Shown one piece after another: positions 1 through 5,062 of a DNA stretch of 5,062 nt. How positions within the stretch are numbered: position 1 is the stretch's first letter; every line of letters starts with the position of its first letter. The DNA is from Cytophagales bacterium (GTDB taxonomy: Bacteria; Bacteroidota; Bacteroidia; Cytophagales; UBA9547): assembly GCA_003476475.1 (NCBI GenBank), contig DMUD01000063.1:1381-6442 (forward strand), in the 5' to 3' direction. The notes beneath the pieces are model-generated. The model was not told the origin of the DNA and did not search any database. It worked only from the letters and a program-made list of their open reading frames with translations. Position numbers and translations under genes: made by a program.

Positions 1-496
1 CTTTATTGTTGAGCGCAAACTCACAAGAGATTACTTCTTCTTTTGCCCAAGCATGATAATTATTGCCATGTGAGTTGGGTAGGTTTTCGTTTATAAATAG
101 TTGAAACACGCCTAATGCTTGCTCATATTTTCCATTGTGTTTTAGCGATTCACCATATTGGAAGGTGGCCGATGAAAGGTGGGCTGACCTTTTTCTGCTT
201 TTGGGGTCTTTGTAAGCTACTACGTTACCATACCATTTTTCGGCGTTTTCATAGTCACGGGAATAAAAATAGGCCTCTGCCAATTCAAACATGTATGAAT
301 CATTTTCAGGATGTGATTGAACCAGACCGTTCAACTCGCCAATTGCGGCATAGTAGCCACCCTCTTCAATCAGTTTTTTCGCCACCAACAATTTCTTTTC
401 ATCCGAAAGACGATTGAGATCTCTACGTTGTGCAAAACCAATGCAAACTAGCAAGAGATTGAGTATTACGACGAGATATGTTTTTTTCACTTGCAT
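1..496 (-). CDS. TPR protein with signal peptide, probable PorE-like/OmpA-family periplasmic protein (3' end beyond the window)
   Basis: The first 165 residues are visible and the frame stays open to base 1, so the C-terminus is missing. The ATG at 496-494 is well fixed: the nearest in-frame codon upstream that matters is the stop of the porP-like gene, four codons away, with no other start between. Residues 1-22 form a signal peptide (KK, then a hydrophobic core LVVILNLLLVCIGFA) with a likely signal peptidase I site after GFA. Cys18 lies inside the core but lacks a proper lipobox. The mature part is helical and TPR-like: roughly residues 33-62, 66-96 (LAEAYFYSRDYENAEKWY) and 110-140 (YGESLKHNGKYEQALGVF), with a fourth helix pair starting near 149. 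This pattern is familiar from the N-termini of Bacteroidota proteins that continue into PD40/WD40-like propeller repeats and an OmpA peptidoglycan-binding domain, commonly encoded after PorP/SprF genes. Those later domains are inferred, not seen; a stand-alone TPR protein is possible. No Shine-Dalgarno sequence is visible. Translation may be coupled to the preceding gene, 9 bases away. Confidence 0.9.
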   Translation of the reverse strand, partial: MQVKKTYLVVILNLLLVCIGFAQRRDLNRLSDEKKLLVAKKLIEEGGYYAAIGELNGLVQSHPENDSYMFELAEAYFYSRDYENAEKWYGNVVAYKDPKSRKRSAHLSSATFQYGESLKHNGKYEQALGVFQLFINENLPNSHGNNYHAWAKEEVISCEFALNNK

Positions 497-505
497 GAGC
501 TTATC

Positions 506-1555
506 TTAAAAATACTTGCATGGAACGGTTGTTTGACTAGGCAATGCTCTTTTCAAAAAGCCGACGTAGAGAAAAGAAACCTCCCAAGCTCCCACAAAAT
601 TGCGTTGATCAATCGATTCCATGTTACGCACATCGCGCAAATTGGAAACAGTCATGTCGTAACTAAATGCCAACTGATAATGACCCCACTTCAGACCAGT
701 CATTGCGATAAATGCATCTCTAGTCCTAAACCATGTACCCATGTAGACAGAAGTAGGATTAGTCTTGTCGGGATTAAAAGTGTAAGCACCGTGCAATCCA
801 ACATTTAATTCAGTAGCCTTGGATTGGTACATCATTAAGAGATTTGGCATAATCGACCATTTTGGGTTGATGGTGTATGCTATGCCCGAATTAAAGGTGT
901 GACGTACTGTCAAAGCTGTTTGAGTGTTTATCAAAATATTTTGTTTTGGTCGTAACACATTTCCTGCTGAATACCCTGTAAAAAGACTTAGCTTTTGATT
1001 TAAAAAAAAGTCCCAGGATAAGCCTACATTTAAATTGTAGAAACTGAATCGATTGGCATTTAATTGTTCTCCAGAGGCTATGCTTTTGTCAACCTGAAAA
1101 TTGTTGTTAATTTGGTTATCAAACACTAAACTATTGGTATTTAATCCTTTCGTAACATAGCTTGGTTGAAGACCTACTGAAATCTTGTGCCTTTTTAATT
1201 GATCTAAATATTTCATTCCCGATAGCGAAACCCCTACCTGTTGGTTATTGAACAAACCATCCCCTATTTCATCGTTGATGGCCACTAAACCAAACCCCCA
1301 CATATCAAAGCGAAAAGGATTTTGATAGAAATTGACATCGGCAAACATCGCCGATGTCACAAAAGAAGAGTTGATTGATTTCCATTGTTCTCGATGAATA
1401 AGCCCTACTCTAAAATCCTGCTTTATATTTCCTGTCAACGAAGGATTTAAAGTAAGTGGGGAATTGTAAAATTGCGAAAAATGAAAATCTTGCGAATTCG
1501 AATTGAATGCAACAAAAAATACACAAAAGAAGGCTGAAAATTTTATAAACTTCAT
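506..1555 (-). CDS. PorP/SprF-family type IX secretion system outer-membrane protein
   Basis: Complete gene of 349 codons, a usual length for the PorP/SprF family (TIGR03519-type proteins). Residues 1-21 are a signal peptide (KFIKFSAFFCVFFVAF core), cleaved probably just before Gln22. The mature N-terminus has the family signature: QDFHFSQFYNSPLTLNPSLTG at 22-42, followed by FRVGLIHREQW at 48-58. The rest alternates polar and aromatic residues as expected for an outer-membrane beta-barrel, for example LNVGLSWDFF and GHYQLAFSYDM. The end, GAWEVSFLYVGF followed by VPCKYF, matches the typical barrel-closing strand and short Cys-containing tail. The ATG is the only possible start: in-frame TAA and TGA codons lie within the 45-base gap upstream, with no GTG or TTG between them and the ATG. 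Family knowledge: SprF is needed to secrete SprB in Flavobacterium johnsoniae, and PorP is a T9SS component in Porphyromonas gingivalis. Because it directly follows a type B substrate gene, I infer it is the dedicated partner of that protein rather than the core T9SS copy, so no gene symbol is given. A perfect 10-bp hairpin lies at 1333-1359. Confidence 0.97.
   Translation of the reverse strand: MKFIKFSAFFCVFFVAFNSNSQDFHFSQFYNSPLTLNPSLTGNIKQDFRVGLIHREQWKSINSSFVTSAMFADVNFYQNPFRFDMWGFGLVAINDEIGDGLFNNQQVGVSLSGMKYLDQLKRHKISVGLQPSYVTKGLNTNSLVFDNQINNNFQVDKSIASGEQLNANRFSFYNLNVGLSWDFFLNQKLSLFTGYSAGNVLRPKQNILINTQTALTVRHTFNSGIAYTINPKWSIMPNLLMMYQSKATELNVGLHGAYTFNPDKTNPTSVYMGTWFRTRDAFIAMTGLKWGHYQLAFSYDMTVSNLRDVRNMESIDQRNFVGAWEVSFLYVGFLKRALPSQTTVPCKYF
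1333..1359. repeat. Perfect 10-bp inverted repeat inside the PorP/SprF-family gene
   Basis: The arms TGACATCGGC (1333-1342) and GCCGATGTCA (1350-1359) are exact reverse complements around a 7-base loop. The stem is 60% GC, richer than the surroundings. It lies about 200 bases into the gene and encodes residues 66-75 around VTSAMFADVN, so the repeat is fully coding. No T-run follows on the transcribed strand, so it does not look like an intrinsic terminator. It may be chance. Confidence 0.75.
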
Positions 1556-1600
1556 GTCAACACGTTGGTTTTAGTATTTTATTCAACCATTTAATCCCGC

Positions 1601-4600
1601 TTATTTGAGCAAAGAAAAATTACCCTTTACTTCAATATCCACCCCCTGAGCGGTGGTCAAAACACCATAGTACACATAAGCTCCGATAGGCTGAGGCTCT
1701 CCATTTAGTTTGCCATCCCACAATAAATATCCTCTTTTCAAATCGTCTAGTTCCAGTTTTCCATCAATACGATGAATTACTTCGCCCCAGCGATTAAAAA
1801 TTTCAAATTGCTTGATTTCTTTTATGCCCTTACCTACTGCCATCCAAATGTCGTGCAATCCATCTTCATTGGGAGTAAATGCTGTTGGTATTACAAAATA
1901 GCTGTTGGCATCTAGTTTCATGGTCGCTGTATCGGTACACCCCCCCTCGGCACTCACAAAAAGTGAAATATTGTACATGTTTTTTTCAATTGGGTGAGGT
2001 GGTGGAAAATAGGGATAAACATGTTCAATATCGAAACTTGTAGCTCCTTGTGGAGATTCCATTACTTTTCCGTCGCCCATGGTCCAACGCCAGTATTTCA
2101 CGTTTTGTGAAGTCTCGTTAAAGAGTATTGGTTCATTTGCAAGATATTCCTTGTCATTGGTAAGTTTTGCTACAGCATCAAAATCGACCGAAGGCTGCAC
2201 ATTCACTACCGCAACAACACCTTGTATAGTGCTTGTACATTCATTCGAATCCTTGACTGTAAGCTGTACAGGAAAACTTTTGGTTGAGTTAAGAGGATAT
2301 TGGTATTTGTGTAGCTGGGTGTTTTCACCAGTAAAGGTGGTGTCGTTTTTACTGTCATCACCATAGGTCCAATAATACTCTTTTATGAAACTTGTGGGTT
2401 CGGCTGCCAAAGATTTGCTACCATCAAGGAGGGATATAGCTCCATAACATACCGTATCCACTGAAAGATTGGCATGTGGAATGGGCTTCACAGTTTGGGT
2501 GGTTTTTGCAAAACCAACACAGCCATATTTGTTCACAAGTTTCGCTTTAATCACATAGGTGCCCGCCTGGTTTTGGACAACACTCAAAGGTTGAGTTGCG
2601 GGGTTGCCTTTGTCGTCGATAAAAGAAGAATCTTGTTTTGAGTTGTATGACCAATATACTGAATCAGAATCAGCATCGAGACCAGCACCCCAAAAAGGAC
2701 CGCCCTTTGAAACCACGGGAAACAAGTTTTCATCTAAACAAGATACAGGGTCGGGTGTGGAAACCACCAAACCATTCACATCCAGTTTTTCGTTGGCAAC
2801 TTTTATAGTAGTACTGTCTTTACATTCTAAAGAATTGTTGGTGAACTTGTACGAATAGTTCAGTTTCAAGACATAAGGAGGATAGGTTTTTATAAGTGAC
2901 GATCTGTCGGTGGCTACAATATCGAGTTTTCCTGTGTTGTACTCAAACAATGTTGAGGAAGAATTGATCGGTTTCCCAGTAGGGCTCAAAAATGTCCATT
3001 TCCAAGTAGAGGGTTCTAACAAAATATTGGTACTGCTATCGGTAACAGAAGAACGATATCTCTTGTCTTTAGTCTCAAAACATTGATTGGAATCGGCCAA
3101 ACTTGTGATACTGTATTTCAACTGACTGGCCACTAACCATGAAATATTTTTAGTAATATGACACACATTGGCGGGCTTCCTTGGCACAACTGGAGCTGTT
3201 TGAGGTGATTTTAGCCTTTCAAAGTTTTTGGTCGTATCGGGTTCGTTATAAAAAATAGTTTGCCTTGCGATGTAATTCTTACTCGGGAAAAGCAAAGAAG
3301 AGGTCAGTTTGGCACTTTGGTCTTGAAAGGTTTTGTTAAACACGACTTTGTCGGGTTTGTCGTATATGGATGATAAGGTGTCTTTATATCTGAAATACCA
3401 AGAGTTTATATACTTGCTTTTTGTACCAGTAAGCAAAACGTTCTCTCCAAAACAAGCTTCTGTTTTGGAGAGCTTGAATTCGCTAGTGTCGGGCTCACTC
3501 AAATACACTTTGAAAACAGTGCTTTTCACACAGCCAGTAGAATCAGTAACGGTAAGCCTAACATCGGCTTCGTCCAAATTTTTATCGTTGGCATCGTACA
3601 CATGATTGGCAAAACCGATGGTGGTCACAGAATCGCCATCGCCCATATTCCATACTGCTTTTGTGATGGGCCAATGATACTTAGGTGTATTGAAAGCATC
3701 GTCGTTCAACTTTAAAGTATCACCCACAAAACAATAATATTTTTTTACGGATATACTTGGATTTCCTTGCTCTGAAATACTAATTGGCTCAGAGATTGCC
3801 ACAGAGGTATCTGCGGTACATCCTAAAGTGTCGCTAACCTCAAACTTTATCGATGAGGCGACAAGAGGTCCTTTAAACGGAGCATTGACGGTAATGGTGG
3901 AATCTACCTTAACAATAATGCTATCTGAATATCCAGTACGTGTAAGCAACACATCTAAACTCGGTTTTCGGTCAAATGCCAAACCAATGGCTTTGGCTCC
4001 AAAAACAAAACTGGTATCGAGCATTTTATCGGTACACTTGAAATAAAAGTCTTCATAACCTTTTAAAATGACGGGCTTTGGATATACCATTACATTTTTC
4101 TGCACTTCACTTACACAACCTGCACTATTTTGCACTTGCATCTTCACATTGTACAATCCAGCAGTTTTTACCTTGAAACCATATTTTGCTCCTTTTGCGC
4201 TTGGCGAACCAATTAATTTGTCGTCAAGAAAATATTTTATTCCTGCCGTTGCTACGCTACAAGTGGTGGTGTCACTTGTGGAATCCTGAACAAACAAATC
4301 ATTTTCACCATGTTGCACACACGTATCGATAACCGCAAAATCAATAGGCGTTTTGTCGCAAATATGTACTATTTTGGTAACCGAGCCATCGCAATCATCG
4401 CCCGAGGAAATGGTCATGGTAACCTGGTAATCGCCTGATGCAGGAAATTTGTGCTTGGCTACAGCCACTGTGTTGGTGTCGTTTGAAGAGCCATCGCCAT
4501 AATTCCACACCCATTTTTTGGTGGTGCCAATAGGTAATGGCCTTGTGCCAATGTCGCCCAAAGATATGTCATAGAAAGTGGTGAGGGAATCGACACAATA

Positions 4601-5062
4601 GCGATCAAATGCAAAATTTACAGAAGTACTAAAGCTTCTTTGCATGGTGAAAACGCAATTTTTAGCATCCGTCACTTTCACTACATATTTATTTGGCGAG
4701 GAAATGGGTATGGTGTTGCTCTGCAAGCTGGTAGTGTTCCATTCATACTTGTAAGGTGGCGTACCACCTGTTATATTGGCCGTTAAAAATACTTGCTTGA
4801 AACAAATCAAAGTCAAATCGGATCTTACATTGAAAAGCCCCGTTGGTCTCGGAGAAACCATTACATATATGTTTTTGACTGCTTTGCCCGTAGGACACAA
4901 ATCATCAAACAAAGTAAGGTTTATAGTCCTATCTTCTGAAAAATCAACAATCTTGTTCAATTTAAAAACTGCACTTCCAGGTGTTTTAATCACCTGCGAT
5001 TCCGACAAACCTCCCCATGAAGATTTGTTGTTCCATGTAATATCCAAATTTGCGGTTGGGTG
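1601..5062 (-). CDS. Giant modular PKD/SprB-repeat surface protein with type B T9SS C-terminal domain (5' end beyond the window)
   Basis: The frame is open from the right edge to TAA at 1603-1601, giving 1153 residues (numbered from the edge, His=1). The N-terminus is missing: Leu6 is a TTG codon but not a credible start, because the frame continues upstream and no signal peptide follows. Modules in order: SprB-like repeat about 91-140 (GGTPPYKYEW, then YVVKVTDAKNC); PKD about 150-234 (WVWNYGDGSSND); two PKD/Ig-like modules about 236-425; PKD about 436-521 (WNMGDGDS, LTVTDSTGC); an atypical block about 522-760; an Ig-like module about 762-860; PKD about 862-955 (YYWTYGDDSKND); PKD about 958-1050 (WRWTMGDG, with a proline-rich FPPPHP insert); and the type B C-terminal domain at 1054-1153. 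The last carries the classic FVIPTAFTPNEDGLHDIW, FEIFNRWGEV, WDGKLNGEPQPIGAYVY and KGNFSLLK elements. No catalytic domain is visible. The likely role is a secreted or surface-attached adhesin or matrix protein exported by the T9SS; the ligand is unknown. The following PorP/SprF gene supports type B secretion. Internal oddities are a hairpin (3443-3472) and a G7 run (1940-1946). Confidence 0.96.
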   Translation of the reverse strand, partial: HPTANLDITWNNKSSWGGLSESQVIKTPGSAVFKLNKIVDFSEDRTINLTLFDDLCPTGKAVKNIYVMVSPRPTGLFNVRSDLTLICFKQVFLTANITGGTPPYKYEWNTTSLQSNTIPISSPNKYVVKVTDAKNCVFTMQRSFSTSVNFAFDRYCVDSLTTFYDISLGDIGTRPLPIGTTKKWVWNYGDGSSNDTNTVAVAKHKFPASGDYQVTMTISSGDDCDGSVTKIVHICDKTPIDFAVIDTCVQHGENDLFVQDSTSDTTTCSVATAGIKYFLDDKLIGSPSAKGAKYGFKVKTAGLYNVKMQVQNSAGCVSEVQKNVMVYPKPVILKGYEDFYFKCTDKMLDTSFVFGAKAIGLAFDRKPSLDVLLTRTGYSDSIIVKVDSTITVNAPFKGPLVASSIKFEVSDTLGCTADTSVAISEPISISEQGNPSISVKKYYCFVGDTLKLNDDAFNTPKYHWPITKAVWNMGDGDSVTTIGFANHVYDANDKNLDEADVRLTVTDSTGCVKSTVFKVYLSEPDTSEFKLSKTEACFGENVLLTGTKSKYINSWYFRYKDTLSSIYDKPDKVVFNKTFQDQSAKLTSSLLFPSKNYIARQTIFYNEPDTTKNFERLKSPQTAPVVPRKPANVCHITKNISWLVASQLKYSITSLADSNQCFETKDKRYRSSVTDSSTNILLEPSTWKWTFLSPTGKPINSSSTLFEYNTGKLDIVATDRSSLIKTYPPYVLKLNYSYKFTNNSLECKDSTTIKVANEKLDVNGLVVSTPDPVSCLDENLFPVVSKGGPFWGAGLDADSDSVYWSYNSKQDSSFIDDKGNPATQPLSVVQNQAGTYVIKAKLVNKYGCVGFAKTTQTVKPIPHANLSVDTVCYGAISLLDGSKSLAAEPTSFIKEYYWTYGDDSKNDTTFTGENTQLHKYQYPLNSTKSFPVQLTVKDSNECTSTIQGVVAVVNVQPSVDFDAVAKLTNDKEYLANEPILFNETSQNVKYWRWTMGDGKVMESPQGATSFDIEHVYPYFPPPHPIEKNMYNISLFVSAEGGCTDTATMKLDANSYFVIPTAFTPNEDGLHDIWMAVGKGIKEIKQFEIFNRWGEVIHRIDGKLELDDLKRGYLLWDGKLNGEPQPIGAYVYYGVLTTAQGVDIEVKGNFSLLK
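1603..1903 (-). other. Type B T9SS C-terminal secretion domain (CHU_C / gliding-motility-associated C-terminal domain)
   Basis: This is the coding segment for the last 100 residues of the giant modular protein. Diagnostic elements seen are the IPTAFTPNEDGLHDIW opening, the FNRWGEVIH strand, the WDGKLNGEPQPIGAYVYY stretch and the KGNFSLLK end. In this family the domain directs passage through the T9SS outer-membrane translocon. In F. johnsoniae, type B domains, unlike the common type A ones, need a SprF-like protein, and one is encoded immediately downstream here. The last residue is Lys where many family members have Arg; I attach no meaning to that. Confidence 0.93.
3443..3472. repeat. Perfect 12-bp inverted repeat inside the giant modular gene
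   Basis: The arms CTCTCCAAAACA (3443-3454) and TGTTTTGGAGAG (3461-3472) are exact reverse complements with a 6-base loop. In the mRNA this would be a strong hairpin. It encodes LSKTEACFGE at the start of the atypical middle block, including a conserved-type module cysteine. The bases after it on the transcribed strand (AACGTTTTGC) do not form a terminator T-tract. Function unknown. Confidence 0.8.

Noticed and set aside
115..417. Plus-strand open frame of 100 codons
   Set aside because: It lies antisense to the TPR gene, whose reading frame shows a signal peptide and repeat pattern. The plus-strand peptide has no recognisable features.
491..808. Plus-strand open frame of 105 codons
   Set aside because: It is antisense to the 3' end of the PorP/SprF-family gene, whose protein matches its family from end to end. 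This is a shadow.
1002..1009. A8 run within the porP-like gene as a slippage site
   Set aside because: Runs of A or T this long are common in AT-rich coding DNA, and the encoded Asp-Phe-Phe-Leu strand fits the barrel. There is no sign of a frameshift.
1556..1600. Promoter or terminator in the gap between the giant gene and the porP-like gene
   Set aside because: No hairpin plus T-run and no Bacteroidota -7 box (TAnnTTTG) in the sense direction is visible in these 45 bases. Co-transcription is the simpler reading.
3978..3997. 6-bp inverted repeat GCCAAA/TTTGGC around 8 bases
   Set aside because: Such short stems are expected by chance several times in 5 kb.
2079..4289. Several plus-strand open frames of 72-95 codons
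   Set aside because: All are antisense to the modular protein gene and have compositions typical of frame shadows, with no domain or signal sequence.
4130..4600. Repeated short ATCGCC-type words on the plus strand as a DNA repeat family
   Set aside because: They come from the Gly-Asp-Gly codons of the PKD cores and reflect protein conservation, not a separate DNA element.
5045..5047. TTG codon as the start of the giant protein
   Set aside because: The frame remains open to the window edge, no signal peptide follows, and the first residues already look like the interior of a beta-rich module. The real start must lie outside the window.

Overview
The window is an accessory-type locus of a Bacteroidota bacterium. 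The evidence is protein family content: a protein with PKD modules and a type B C-terminal domain of the type IX secretion system (T9SS, the 'gliding motility-associated C-terminal domain'), a PorP/SprF-family outer-membrane protein, and a TPR protein of the kind that usually continues into beta-propeller and OmpA domains. All three are Bacteroidota hallmarks. The DNA is moderately AT-rich and none of the start codons has a visible Shine-Dalgarno sequence, which also fits. Cytophagia, Flavobacteriia and Sphingobacteriia all carry such loci, so I do not narrow it further.

Layout: everything lies on the minus strand, so transcription runs from right to left. At the right, 5062-1601 is the 3' part of a giant secreted or surface protein (1153 residues visible, N-terminus outside the window). 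It is a chain of Ig/PKD-like modules ending in the T9SS signal. After 45 non-coding bases, 1555-506 is a complete PorP/SprF-family gene. After only 9 bases, 496-1 is the start of a signal-peptide plus TPR protein that runs off the left edge. The three genes share one reading frame and look like one operon. The promoter must lie upstream, outside the right edge, since none is recognisable in either gap. No stretch of more than 45 bases is non-coding. There are no RNA genes, mobile elements, CRISPR arrays or clear terminators. The open frames I looked at on the plus strand are antisense shadows of these genes.

How the genes work together: in characterised T9SSs, proteins with type B C-terminal domains depend on a SprF/PorP-like outer-membrane partner, often encoded next door. 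PorP-like proteins are linked to the cell wall through PorE-like TPR/propeller/OmpA proteins. The simplest reading is a self-contained module: a giant adhesin-like substrate, its outer-membrane partner, and a periplasmic anchor. This is a known type of arrangement rather than a new system. The less ordinary details are two perfect hairpins inside coding sequence, a G7 tract just before the secretion domain where a slip in either direction would delete that domain, a cysteine-pair rhythm along the modular protein, and an atypical block in its middle.
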